From Bacteroidota bacterium (GTDB lineage Bacteria; Bacteroidota; Bacteroidia; Chitinophagales; Chitinophagaceae): DNA of 64,000 bases. The notes beneath the pieces were generated by a model. The model had not been told where the DNA came from. It saw nothing but the letters and a program-made list of their open reading frames with translations, and did no database searches. Made by a program: the position numbers and the translations under genes. Location: contig JAIUNW010000009.1 in the NCBI GenBank assembly GCA_020161535.1, positions 124,001 through 188,000 of the forward strand, in the 5' to 3' direction. Of the stretch, positions 35,501 to 42,768 are shown in pieces; position 1 is the first letter of the stretch; every line of letters begins with the position of its first letter.

Positions 35501-35925
35501 AGCGCCTGGTCGAGCGTAGCGGCAGGAATTGGTGGCAGCTTGTCAGAAGTAATAGATTCTACCGCGATGCCCAGCTTTTTCTTGCTGGTTGCCACACCGG
35601 TACCGGTTACCACCACTTCACTTAATGCCTTGGTGTCGACTTCGAGCGCCAATGAAAAGGCCTCCCCCGCTTTCACCTTCACTGATCTGGAAGAATAGCC
35701 AATCGCACTGATTTCGAGCGTACCATCGTTTTGGCTGGATTCGATGGAGAAAGTACCGTCTACGCCCGTAGTGGTTGCTTTGCCGCCTTTTAACTTAACC
35801 GTCACCCCCACCAAGGGGCTGCCATCTTTGGCATCGGTGATTTTGCCATAAAATTTGCCCGACTGGCCGAAGGCACTAATGGCTAGTACCAAGACTGCCA
35901 GGAGCAGTTTCAGGGATTTTCTCAT
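32581..35925 (-). CDS. SusC/RagA-family TonB-linked outer-membrane transporter (pair 3)
   Basis: This is a 1114-aa TonB-dependent barrel with a signal peptide (MRKSLKLLLAVLVLAISAFG), a carboxypeptidase-regulatory-like domain (about 21-95) and a TonB-box region (LSEVVVTGTG, about 100-110). The plug contains SASLYGAQGANGVIQIFSKKG (about 215-235), followed by the barrel. The end of the 5' leader (AAACCAAATAC then AACAC near the ATG) is nearly identical to that of susC2, suggesting related operons. A 9-bp inverted repeat lies 109-136 nt upstream. The downstream genes are susD3 and a secreted protein of unknown function. Confidence 0.95.
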   Translation of the reverse strand: MRKSLKLLLAVLVLAISAFGQSGKFYGKITDAKDGSPLVGVTVKLKGGKATTTGVDGTFSIESSQNDGTLEISAIGYSSRSVKVKAGEAFSLALEVDTKALSEVVVTGTGVATSKKKLGIAVESITSDKLPPIPAATLDQALVGKIAGAQISTVSGNPGDQVNIVLRGINTVQNGTRPLVMLDGVEIPFTSIGTIDLSQVERVEVVQGAASASLYGAQGANGVIQIFSKKGVKGRLAINFSSSYSYNTFINAGNFKKADKHAYLTDAAGNIVNAGSNSGLGYQAGDPIKVDPDLGIVLGSNSLSYTYGSNISGLSGIPGVTDNYTRYGILDPRNNYDKPYVGALQYHNHFKEVFTGGSSINNTLSISGGGDKSDFNFAVSNNHTNSPMLKNNGYLNKTNVTLNLGFEVFKNFTIRSVTNLAYTQNTMHPRLGAPGGAYFGNGNSNADVGGVYGFLNTSPFFSLEDTITGGHYASYQRASFASVNAFNPYYRLEYTKGDSKRYDVIQNIEANYRLNRFVTLNARYGVSYKNENDIWTIYNQSLNANTIDQGSWASWYGPDETGEVDNWQYNNTRQNFLGTATIRTDFEKDFHLKLPIQTTTLVGYDYRKNLYKELDTWGGTLSLNPPYNLTSTQSQHVALDYVEPFVTYGYLLDQKIDVGMYGGITAGVRTDYSSAFGAGSKPFTFPHFNGYFNFESLGFWDGIKDRVPAFKIRAAYGKAGIQPGPFDRYRALNLQPTGNELAYTSQTNSSTPAKNPDLAVEVSQETEFGTDLRVNLGKGDWFKYVTVSATYWKRHTDNAIFTVREAPSTGITSIKNNAIELHSNGWQLAINIPVVNNRNFTWDFTANFGHQTSIIDNVVGGSIPLITAAGSSGLVLEAGRKIGEIYGYKSLTSVNEMRGDGKTPFIDPADQSKYEIVEGRVVNKTTKAIYFSDEATSLGDPNPRLNSSFINSFTYKGMISFGFQLDWINGTHLYNQTNEWMYRDGISGDFQKPITINGETGAWSAYYASAYYALGSTPRGVGNNVTKDYFYKDASFARLRNISFGFDFARVTNKDWLKKCQVVLSGRNLFTITKYDGMDPEISSGQANSAFDRGIDHSSIPNMKSYQLTLNLGF

Positions 35926-36034
35926 GAGTGTTTGTATTTGGTTTTGATTCTAAGTCTGTTTACGGCAATACAATCCCAGCACCTTCTCAGGCGTCGTTTT
36001 TTGCAATCCGCATCATGAAAACTGGAAAGACTTA

Positions 36035-36061
36035 TATTAAGTAATTAATCGATACTTAATA
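36035..36061. promoter_or_regulatory. 9-bp inverted repeat upstream of susC3
   Basis: TATTAAGTA (36035-36043) and TACTTAATA (36053-36061) are perfect inverted copies with a 9-nt spacer. The position and size fit an operator for a dimeric regulator of the third susCD operon. The sequence is AT-rich, so chance is not excluded. Confidence 0.4.
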
Positions 36062-36269
36062 ATTGCCCTTCTCGCAAGGCAGGTTTGGATGAGTTTTTAA
36101 AGGAAAGTGGCTAATATATCCATGAATATATGAAATCTACCAAATTACGATAACTATTTTTTAATCTATTTATAATCTCCTTTTAATGGAGTGGGGTAAT
36201 GCTGCCCCGCGACATTGATAACAAGGCAGATACGAGCAGGGGGAACCTGAATATTGACTGCTTGGGAAC

Positions 36270-36293
36270 AAAAAAAACCGCCCAGGGGCGGTT
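36270..36293 (-). terminator. Terminator downstream of the zinc peptidase
   Basis: Minus-strand stem AACCGCCC/GGGCGGTT with a very short loop, then eight or so T. It lies 67 nt after the stop of the 36360 gene. Confidence 0.75.
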
Positions 36294-36359
36294 CTCGATA
36301 ATTTGACCGGCTTAGTCAGCCTCGTTTAGATTCGTTGAAAAAACCTTGTGTTGGTTGGA

Positions 36360-37049
36360 TTAACCTCGTCGATTGTTATAGATAGCGATGTATTGAATCA
36401 GTGTCACCAACGAAGCGACGGCGGCTACCACATAAGTAGTGGCTGCCCATTTCAAGGCATCTTTCGCAGCCGGGTATTCTTCGGGCGTGGTTACCTGCGT
36501 GGTTTGCAACCAGGCCAGCGCGCGGCGCGAAGCGTCAAACTCAACCGGCAGGGTAATCAGCGAAAACAAAGTGGTTACCGCAAACAGGATTATACCCCCC
36601 AGCAACAGGGCCGGGAACACTTTGATCAGCACAATACCCAAAATCAATACCCACTGCACCAGGGTAGAGCTGAACTGCACCGCCGGCACCAATTTGCTCC
36701 GCATTTGCAAGTAGGGGTAGCCCACCTGGTGCTGAACGGCGTGGCCACACTCGTGGGCAGCTACCGCCGCAGCAGATACGTTTGTTCCATTATATATATC
36801 TGCACTGAGATTCACTGTTTTATTGGCAGGATTGTAGTGATCTGACAAAAAACCATCGGTCGACACCACTTTTACGTCGGTAATGCCATTGTCGCGCAGC
36901 ATTTTTTCGGCCACTTCCCGTCCACTTAGGCCCGACCGCAGGTTGATAGCGCTGTATTTCTTGATCTTGGATTTTAACATAAACGATACCAGCATACTGA
37001 TCCCGACAAAGAGAAGAGACACCAGCATAATTGAGGGTTGTTGATACAT
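36360..37049 (-). CDS. Membrane zinc metallopeptidase (YugP-like)
   Basis: This 229-aa protein matches the YugP-type neutral zinc metallopeptidase family. It has an N-terminal membrane helix (about 5-25). The zinc-binding motif HECGH is at 99-103, followed by AVQHQVGYPYLQMRSKLVPAVQFSS. Hydrophobic segments lie at about 125-160 and 200-225. DGFLSDHYNPANKTVNLSADIYNG (about 65-88) is a conserved block. It is likely an inner-membrane protease of unknown substrate. A TAGCTTTG box lies 28 nt upstream of the ATG on the minus strand, and a terminator follows. Confidence 0.9.
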   Translation of the reverse strand: MYQQPSIMLVSLLFVGISMLVSFMLKSKIKKYSAINLRSGLSGREVAEKMLRDNGITDVKVVSTDGFLSDHYNPANKTVNLSADIYNGTNVSAAAVAAHECGHAVQHQVGYPYLQMRSKLVPAVQFSSTLVQWVLILGIVLIKVFPALLLGGIILFAVTTLFSLITLPVEFDASRRALAWLQTTQVTTPEEYPAAKDALKWAATTYVVAAVASLVTLIQYIAIYNNRRG

Positions 37050-37077
37050 AGCCTAAAATTGTTGTTTATAAGTTCTA

Positions 37078-37085
37078 CAAAGCTA
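37078..37085 (-). promoter_or_regulatory. Putative -7 element of the zinc peptidase gene
   Basis: TAGCTTTG on the minus strand matches TAnnTTTG and lies 28 nt before the ATG at 37049. No -33 TTG at standard spacing. Confidence 0.35.
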
Positions 37086-37261
37086 AATCCAAACTGTTTC
37101 CGCCGCCATTTCGGCCATTAAAAAACGGCAAAACCCGACGTCTTGTCAGAAGGGTGAAATCACCCGATTCCCGCCTGAAAATATGTCGTTTTAACAAGGC
37201 TGTTCAAATTTGTTAAAGTTCAGCAACTATTTAATAATCAAATAGTTAAAGATCATTTTTG

Positions 37262-37404
37262 CGCCCCCGGCAGGGCCTTTTAAGGGGCTTTCAAGTTATC
37301 AACAGGGTCAAAAATTTATTTTGAAATGTGACCCTTATTCGTAATTTAGTGGAAGAATTTAATGGGTTAGTAAGTAAAGGGTCGGCAGTGATGCTGGCCT
37401 TTTT
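37262..37404 (+). ncRNA. Candidate structured small RNA or radA leader
   Basis: A near-consensus -7 box (CATTTTTG, 37254-37261) is followed by GC-rich sequence that can fold GCCCC/GGGGC (37263-37267 with 37284-37288), then GGGTCA/TGACCC (37305-37310 with 37329-37334), then a complete rho-independent terminator at 37376-37404. There is no open frame of note. The arrangement fits a ~140-nt independent RNA, or an attenuator leader of radA, whose ATG lies 55 nt further on. I cannot assign it to a known RNA family. Confidence 0.35.
37376..37404 (+). terminator. Terminator in the radA upstream region
   Basis: Twelve-bp stem AAAGGGTCGGCA / TGCTGGCCTTTT (with a few G-T pairs), GTGA loop, ending in five T. 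No protein gene precedes it on this strand. Confidence 0.7.
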
Positions 37405-37458
37405 ACTTTTTATTAAAACAGCGTTTTTTCTCACTCTATTTTCCTCCGTTTTTCGCAC

Positions 37459-38820
37459 ATGAGCAAACTGAAGTCAGCATTCTTTTGCCAACATTGTGGA
37501 TTTGAAAGTGCCAAATGGTTGGGTAAATGTCCGTCGTGTCATCAATGGAACAGTTTTGTTGAAGAAATAAAACAAAAATCAGCCAAACCAATCCCCCACT
37601 GGCGACCTGATCAAAAAAATAACCCCGTTACAAGACTTGAAGATATTCCTATTGTTGGTGAACAACGCATCATTTGCAGCGACACCGAACTGAATCGTGT
37701 GTTGGGCGGCGGCATTGTTCGCGGCAGTATTGTTTTAGTTGCCGGTGAACCTGGTATCGGAAAATCAACCTTGTTTTTACAGGTTGGTTTGCAAATGCAA
37801 AACCTGAAAGTGCTGTACGTGAGCGGTGAGGAAAGTGATCAACAGATTCGTCTTCGCGCAGAGCGCATTCCTTTTCGCAACCCTGAATTTTACCTGCTCA
37901 CCGAAACAAACACCAGCGCCATTTTTCAGGAAGTAAAAAAACTGCAACCCGATTTGATCATCATCGATTCGATACAAACTTTACAAACCGATCTGATTGA
38001 ATCTTCGCCCGGCACTGTTTCACAAATTCGCGAATGTGCCGCCGAATGGCAACGCTTCGCGAAGGCTTCGCATATTCCGGTTTTCTTGATCGGTCATATC
38101 ACCAAAGACGGTGCTATCGCCGGACCAAAAATCCTGGAGCATATGGTCGATACCGTGCTGCAGTTTGAAGGCGACCGGCATTTTGCGTATCGCTTGCTGC
38201 GCACGTTGAAAAATCGGTTTGGCTCCACGCACGAACTGGGTGTTTACGAAATGACAGGGGCCGGCATGAAGCCAGTACTCGATCCCGGCGATATACTAAT
38301 GGGCGAGAAAGACGATTCGCTCAGTGGTGTTGCCATCGCTGCGGGCATTGAAGGCATGCGTCCTTTTCTCATCGAAGTGCAGGCACTGGTTACCGGCGCA
38401 TCCTATGGTACGCCGCAACGCGCCGTTACCGGTTTTGATGGCAGGCGATTGCAATTGCTCCTCGCCGTGTTGGAAAAAAGAGGCGGATTTGCTTTCTCTG
38501 CGCGTGATGTGTTTTTGAATATCGCAGGCGGTATCAAAGTAGAAGATCCTGCCATCGACCTGGCCGTTCTTTGTGCATTGCTTAGTTCGTTCGACGACCA
38601 GCTATTGCCCAAGAACATGTGCTTTGCCGGCGAAGTGGGATTGAGTGGCGAGATTCGTTCGGTGAACCGCATCGACCAACGCATTGCAGAAGCAGCGAAA
38701 CTCGGCTTCGAAAAAATGCTAATCCCCCGTAACAATTTCAAAAACCTGCCCGCTACCAAACTCAGCATCGAGATTGTGCCGGTAGGCAAAGTGGAAGAAG
38801 TATATCGACTGCTTTTCTAA
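37459..38820 (+). CDS. radA: DNA repair protein RadA (Sms)
   Basis: RadA is a hexameric ATPase that drives branch migration in recombination and helps natural transformation. The 453-aa protein has an N-terminal zinc finger with Cys 10, 13, 24 and 27 and a Walker A motif GEPGIGKST at 96-104. Walker B lies in LIIIDSIQTL (about 166-175), and the RadA-specific KNRFG motif is at 251-255. The C-terminal Lon-protease-like domain (about 285-453) has CFAGEVGLSGEIRSVNRIDQR. The length is normal. A structured leader with a terminator lies upstream and comF lies 68 nt downstream. Confidence 0.97.
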   Translation: MSKLKSAFFCQHCGFESAKWLGKCPSCHQWNSFVEEIKQKSAKPIPHWRPDQKNNPVTRLEDIPIVGEQRIICSDTELNRVLGGGIVRGSIVLVAGEPGIGKSTLFLQVGLQMQNLKVLYVSGEESDQQIRLRAERIPFRNPEFYLLTETNTSAIFQEVKKLQPDLIIIDSIQTLQTDLIESSPGTVSQIRECAAEWQRFAKASHIPVFLIGHITKDGAIAGPKILEHMVDTVLQFEGDRHFAYRLLRTLKNRFGSTHELGVYEMTGAGMKPVLDPGDILMGEKDDSLSGVAIAAGIEGMRPFLIEVQALVTGASYGTPQRAVTGFDGRRLQLLLAVLEKRGGFAFSARDVFLNIAGGIKVEDPAIDLAVLCALLSSFDDQLLPKNMCFAGEVGLSGEIRSVNRIDQRIAEAAKLGFEKMLIPRNNFKNLPATKLSIEIVPVGKVEEVYRLLF

Positions 38821-38853
38821 TGGTGTGCTTTCACAAATCGGGTGTTTTCAACC

Positions 38854-38884
38854 TTGTGCAACAATCAACCGACGGTTAGATTTG
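38854..38884 (+). promoter_or_regulatory. comF promoter giving a probable leaderless mRNA
   Basis: TTG at 38854-38856, a 20-nt spacer and TAGATTTG at 38877-38884 fit the Bacteroidota promoter consensus. The ATG follows after only 4 nt, so the transcript would start at or next to it. Confidence 0.55.
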
Positions 38885-38888
38885 CGCC

Positions 38889-39596
38889 ATGTGGAACCTG
38901 CTGCGTAATATTTCAACCTCCTTAACAACACTTATTTATCCGCACTGTTGTACTGCCTGCGGAACCAATAACCTTCCGGCGGCGGATGGCATTTGCAGCT
39001 ACTGCTTGCAACACTTGCCGCTAACCGGTTTTATGCAGCAGCCCGACAACCCGGTTGCGCGCGTTTTCTGGGGACGGCTATCGCTTAAAAACGCCACCGC
39101 CCTGGTTTGGTTTCAAAAACATTCTGCTGTGCAACAAATCATGCACGGCATCAAATACCAGGCAAGAAAAGATGCGGCTTTCCAGATTGGTCGATGGATG
39201 GGCCACCAATTACAAGATTGCAGTTGGTTGCAACAGATCGACTATTTGGTGCCGCTTCCCCTCCACAAAAACAGGTTGTTGACCCGCGGCTATAACCAGG
39301 CCGCCTGCATTTGTGAAGGCATCGAACGGGTTTGTGACCTGCCGATTTTGTCGACCGTTGCACAAAGATCTTCGGCCACTGTTACACAAACCCAGCAACA
39401 CCGCAAAGCACGTTGGGAGAACATGAAACAGGTATTCAGCATCAACCCCGACCTGCCGCTCAACTACAAACACCTGCTACTGGTTGATGATGTCATCACC
39501 ACCGGCGCCAGTCTCGATGCGCTGGGTCAGCAACTCCGCCATATACCAGGCATCCGTTTATCGGTTTGTTGCTTCGCGTATACTGTTCCGCACTAA
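38889..39596 (+). CDS. comF: ComF-family phosphoribosyltransferase-like protein
   Basis: ComF proteins carry a PRTase fold and are needed for full transformation in B. subtilis and Haemophilus. The 235-aa protein has an N-terminal zinc-finger-like set of cysteines (Cys in YPHCCTACG, about 19-27, and CSYC, about 37-40). A conserved block is QQIMHGIKYQARKDAAFQIGRWMG (about 80-103), then VPLPLHKNRLLTRGYNQA (about 121-138). The PRPP-binding loop LLLVDDVITTGASLDAL is at about 196-212. It lies between radA and a lipoprotein gene. Confidence 0.93.
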   Translation: MWNLLRNISTSLTTLIYPHCCTACGTNNLPAADGICSYCLQHLPLTGFMQQPDNPVARVFWGRLSLKNATALVWFQKHSAVQQIMHGIKYQARKDAAFQIGRWMGHQLQDCSWLQQIDYLVPLPLHKNRLLTRGYNQAACICEGIERVCDLPILSTVAQRSSATVTQTQQHRKARWENMKQVFSINPDLPLNYKHLLLVDDVITTGASLDALGQQLRHIPGIRLSVCCFAYTVPH

Positions 39597-39608
39597 AGAA
39601 GGAATCAT

Positions 39609-39616
39609 TATTTTTG
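39609..39616 (+). promoter_or_regulatory. Putative -7 element of the beta-helix lipoprotein gene
   Basis: TATTTTTG matches TAnnTTTG and lies 5 nt before the ATG at 39622, again a leaderless arrangement. No -33 TTG is found at 19-20 nt. Confidence 0.3.
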
Positions 39617-39621
39617 GCCAT

Positions 39622-41016
39622 ATGTTTCGTCTATCCTTGCTGCTGGCAACCTGCCTCGTGATTGCTTCTGCCTGTACAAGAGAGCGGTTCTCCTTTTCTT
39701 CAGATGCACAACCCACCATTGGCATCGATACCCTTCATTTCGATACCCTGTTTACACAATCTGGTTCTAAAACTTTTCATTTCCTGGTGCACAACAACAA
39801 CAGTAGCGGGTTGCGGATCAGCCGCATTGAAGTAGCAGGCGGACAATCGGGTTATTTTCACCTCAATGTAAATGGTATCGAGGGGCCGGCGATCAGCGAT
39901 ATCGACATCGCGCCGAACGATAGCGCGCATGTTTTTGTGAACGCCTTTATTCCCAATTCGGCCACCCAGTTGCCCTTTGTGATTACCGATAGCATCGGCA
40001 TCCATTGCAATGGACAAATACAATGGGTGCAACTCGAAGCCTGGGCGCAGAATGCACACTATATTAAAAATGGGGTGATCAACAGCAATACAAACTGGAA
40101 AGGCGATTTGCCCTATGTGATTATTGGTCCGCTGCAAGTAACCACCGCTGCCACCCTTACCATCGAACCAGGTGCGCGCATTTACTGTCATGCCGATGCA
40201 GCTATCCAGATCGATGGCAGCCTGCAGGCCCTGGGCGATTCAACCGAAAGCAATCGCATCCTGTTCACCGGCGATCGCCTCGATGCACCTTACCAGGATT
40301 ATCCCGCCACCTGGCCAGGCATTCGTTTCGGCAAAGACAGTCGCGAAAATCTGTTGCAATATGTAAGCATTCGCAATGCTTATCGTGGCATTACCCTCGA
40401 TGCACCACTCACCAGTTGGCCTTCGCTGATATTGGAACAAACCGAGATCAGGAATATGCTCGATGCCGGCTTGTTTGCCAGCGGCGCCTATATTCGGGCG
40501 AATAATTCGGTGTTTCTGAATTGCGGTCGGAATGTACACCTGGAGTACGGCGGACAATACTTCTTCACCCAATGCACCATCGCTACTTTCAGCAATAATT
40601 ATTTTGCGCACAAAGAGCCGGTGGTGTATATCAGCGATAGCAAAACAGAAAACGGCCATACTGAAACTGCCGCACTCACGGCAATATTTACCAACACGAT
40701 TGTTTGGGGTGAATCAGACGATGTGCCCAACGAATTTGTTGCCGATCGGCAGGGCGCAGATCCCTTCACCGTTCAGTTTAACAATGGTATCTGGAAAATG
40801 GCTACCCTGCCCGATGGGTATAATACCGTTGGCACCCTGAGTAATGCCGATCCATTGTTTATTTCCACGGGTAAATTTCACCAGGCCACCGACTTGCACC
40901 TGCAGTCGGGGTCGCCCGCGATTGGGCTGGGCACCGCCACCGGCATCCGGATTGATTACGACGGTCGCCCACGCTCATTAATAAATCCCAGCACGGGCGC
41001 ATTTGAACAACAATAA
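39622..41016 (+). CDS. Secreted beta-helix lipoprotein (choice-of-anchor Q-like)
   Basis: The true start is the ATG at 39622, because it opens a lipoprotein signal (MFRLSLLLATCLVIASAC, Cys 18). An upstream ATG at 39484 lies inside comF. The 464-aa protein has an N-terminal beta-sandwich-like part (about 30-140, IDTLHFDTLFTQSGSKTFHFLVHNN) and a right-handed parallel beta-helix region (about 150-430). The helix has repeated short strands (TLTIEPGARIYCH, RILFTGDRL, YVSIRNAYRGITL). The C-terminus DLHLQSGSPAIGLG...RPRSLINPSTGAFEQ is typical of choice-of-anchor Q proteins. It is likely on the outer membrane. The role is unknown, and beta-helix proteins often bind or cut polysaccharide. Confidence 0.82.
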   Translation: MFRLSLLLATCLVIASACTRERFSFSSDAQPTIGIDTLHFDTLFTQSGSKTFHFLVHNNNSSGLRISRIEVAGGQSGYFHLNVNGIEGPAISDIDIAPNDSAHVFVNAFIPNSATQLPFVITDSIGIHCNGQIQWVQLEAWAQNAHYIKNGVINSNTNWKGDLPYVIIGPLQVTTAATLTIEPGARIYCHADAAIQIDGSLQALGDSTESNRILFTGDRLDAPYQDYPATWPGIRFGKDSRENLLQYVSIRNAYRGITLDAPLTSWPSLILEQTEIRNMLDAGLFASGAYIRANNSVFLNCGRNVHLEYGGQYFFTQCTIATFSNNYFAHKEPVVYISDSKTENGHTETAALTAIFTNTIVWGESDDVPNEFVADRQGADPFTVQFNNGIWKMATLPDGYNTVGTLSNADPLFISTGKFHQATDLHLQSGSPAIGLGTATGIRIDYDGRPRSLINPSTGAFEQQ

Positions 41017-41046
41017 CAGGATATTTGTAGAACCAAAAAGAACAAC

Positions 41047-41556
41047 ATGAAAACACTCTTAATAGCCATGCTGGCACTGGCATTTACCAGCATCTACGAT
41101 TTTAAGCTTACCTCGCTCGACGGCAAAGCGTTTGACCTGGCCGCCTACAAAGGCAAAAAAATCCTGATTGTGAATACGGCCTCAGCCTGCGGCTATACGC
41201 CACAATATGCCGATCTCGAAGCCCTGTACGAGGGCCACAAAGACAAGTTGGTGGTAGTTGGTTTTCCGGCCAATAATTTCATGAACCAGGAAAAAGGCAC
41301 CAATGCAGAAATCGCCAGCTTCTGTAAAAAGAATTATGGTGTTACTTTCCCGATGAGCGAAAAAGTATCGGTGAAGGGCGATGATATTCATCCCTTGTTT
41401 AAATACCTCACCGAAGAAGCCGAAAAGCTGGGGGTGAAAGATCCCATCAAATGGAATTTCACAAAGTTCCTGGTAGATGAAAATGGTAAACTGCTGGCGG
41501 TTTTCCCCAGCAAAGTGAAGCCCACCGACGAAGCGATTACCAAATACCTGAACTGA
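41047..41556 (+). CDS. Glutathione peroxidase-family thiol peroxidase
   Basis: These Cys-type enzymes reduce hydrogen peroxide and lipid peroxides, usually with thioredoxin as donor. The 169-aa protein has a possible N-terminal signal or anchor (MKTLLIAMLALAFT) before the fold. Peroxidatic Cys48 lies in NTASACGYTPQY. The catalytic Gln lies in FPANNFMNQEKG (about 78-89, second Q position kept) and the Trp-Asn pair in KWNFTKFLVD (about 138). A resolving-Cys candidate lies in IASFCKKNYG (about 95). It is not a selenoprotein, since the codon is TGC. It sits 30 nt after the lipoprotein gene and 6 nt before holB. Confidence 0.92.
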   Translation: MKTLLIAMLALAFTSIYDFKLTSLDGKAFDLAAYKGKKILIVNTASACGYTPQYADLEALYEGHKDKLVVVGFPANNFMNQEKGTNAEIASFCKKNYGVTFPMSEKVSVKGDDIHPLFKYLTEEAEKLGVKDPIKWNFTKFLVDENGKLLAVFPSKVKPTDEAITKYLN

Positions 41557-41562
41557 TAACGG

Positions 41563-42717
41563 ATGCGATTTGAAGAAGTAACCGGCCAGTTGCCGTTGAA
41601 AACGCAACTGACCGAAATGGTATTGCAAAACCGTTTGAGTCACGCGTTGCTGGTATTGGGTCGCGAAGGTGCCGGCAGCTTACCCATTGCTCGTGCATTT
41701 GCGCAATATGTGGTGTGTGAAATTGCCGTGGCGCAAGGGCTTGAAGATGCCTGCGGCACTTGCGCCGCCTGCGTGAAAGCCGCCAAACAGGTACATCCAG
41801 ATATTCATTTTTCCTATCCGGTTATTCCGAAAAAACCGGGGGATAAGCCCCTTAGTACCGATTATGCGGCCGAATGGCGCAGCTTTCTGCTCGATCAACC
41901 TTATGGCAATCTGTTCGACTGGCTGCAATTCATCCGCGCAGAAAACCGGCAGGGAAATATTACGGCCGAAGAATGCAATGATATCATCCGCAAGCTCAGC
42001 CTGAAAACGTTCGAGAGCAAGTACAAAGTGCTCATCATGTGGATGCCCGAGTACCTGGGCAAAGAAGGAAACAAGTTGCTCAAATTGATTGAAGAGCCGC
42101 CGCCCAATACGTTGTTTTTACTGGTGGCTGAAAACGAAAGTCTGGTACTTCCTACCATTATATCGCGCTGCCAGTTGGTGAAAGTGCCGGCGCTTACCGA
42201 TGCAGATATCAATAACTATTTGCAACAGCAGTCGGGGCTCGATGCCAGCGAAGCCAGGCAACTGGCGGTGATCAGCGAAGGCAATTTGCGCGAAGCCTTG
42301 CAACAATTGAAAAATGCCGATGGCAACTTTCAACAGTTGATTCGAGATTGGTTGAATGCGCTGCTGAAAAACGGGCCCATTGCACTGGTAAAATGGATTG
42401 AAGAAATCAGCAAAGAGGGTCGCGAAAAACAGAAACAATTTTTGCGCTATTTCAATCATTTGCTGGAACAGGCCATCCGGTTGGCGGCCCTGGGCAGCGA
42501 CAGCGAGTGGGCGCATAGTCTACCGCCCGAAGAAAAAGACTTTATCGGTCGACTGAACAAGATGGCAACACTGGCGCAGCAGTGCGCAATTGTAGAAGAG
42601 CTCGATAAGGCTGCTTATTATATTGAGCGCAATGCCCACGCGAAAATGCTGTTTCATGCGTTGAGTATTAAGATGTTCCATATTCTGCGCGACAAGGCAA
42701 GGATATCGACCTGGTAG
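41563..42717 (+). CDS. holB: DNA polymerase III delta' subunit
   Basis: The delta' subunit is a structural part of the clamp loader that places the sliding clamp on primed DNA. The 384-aa protein has an AAA+ fold with HALLVLGREGAGSLPIARAF (about 27-46), a degenerate Walker A without the lysine, as expected because delta' does not bind ATP. A zinc module CGTCAACVKAAKQVHPDIHF is at about 65-85. KYKVLIMWMPEYLGKEGNKLLKLIEEPPPNTLFLL is at about 152-186, and the sensor-like SRCQLVKVPAL follows. It overlaps no gene and precedes ricT by 51 nt, the same pairing (holB-yaaT) as in Bacillus. Confidence 0.93.
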   Translation: MRFEEVTGQLPLKTQLTEMVLQNRLSHALLVLGREGAGSLPIARAFAQYVVCEIAVAQGLEDACGTCAACVKAAKQVHPDIHFSYPVIPKKPGDKPLSTDYAAEWRSFLLDQPYGNLFDWLQFIRAENRQGNITAEECNDIIRKLSLKTFESKYKVLIMWMPEYLGKEGNKLLKLIEEPPPNTLFLLVAENESLVLPTIISRCQLVKVPALTDADINNYLQQQSGLDASEARQLAVISEGNLREALQQLKNADGNFQQLIRDWLNALLKNGPIALVKWIEEISKEGREKQKQFLRYFNHLLEQAIRLAALGSDSEWAHSLPPEEKDFIGRLNKMATLAQQCAIVEELDKAAYYIERNAHAKMLFHALSIKMFHILRDKARISTW

Positions 42718-42724
42718 AAAACTG

Positions 42725-42732
42725 TATATTTG
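42725..42732 (+). promoter_or_regulatory. Putative -7 element of the ricT promoter
   Basis: TATATTTG matches TAnnTTTG and ends 36 nt before the ricT ATG, in the gap after holB. No -33 TTG at standard spacing. Confidence 0.4.
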
Positions 42733-42768
42733 TCAGATTCAATTAATTAATATTCATATTATCAATAT

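Larger units (their letters stand above)
35926..36359. other. 434-bp intergenic region between susC3 and the zinc peptidase
   Basis: No gene is seen. It is AT-rich and holds the susC3 leader, a 9-bp inverted repeat (36035-36061), and a minus-strand terminator (36270-36293) for the zinc peptidase gene. Confidence 0.6.
37050..37458. other. 409-bp intergenic region upstream of radA
   Basis: No protein gene is seen. It holds the zinc peptidase promoter (TAGCTTTG at 37078-37085, minus), an 8-bp inverted repeat AACTATTT/AAATAGTT (37225-37247), a near-consensus -7 box CATTTTTG (37254-37261), hairpin-forming DNA and a terminator (37376-37404). See the candidate RNA. Confidence 0.6.

Noticed and set aside
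37297..37305. TTATCAACA as a DnaA box and possible oriC
   Set aside because: It has one mismatch to the DnaA consensus, it is a single copy, and dnaA, dnaN or an AT-rich unwinding region are not nearby.
39484..39621. Upstream start of the beta-helix lipoprotein inside comF
   Set aside because: The 46 extra residues are encoded within comF's C-terminus in another frame and lack a signal sequence; the ATG at 39622 opens a lipoprotein signal.
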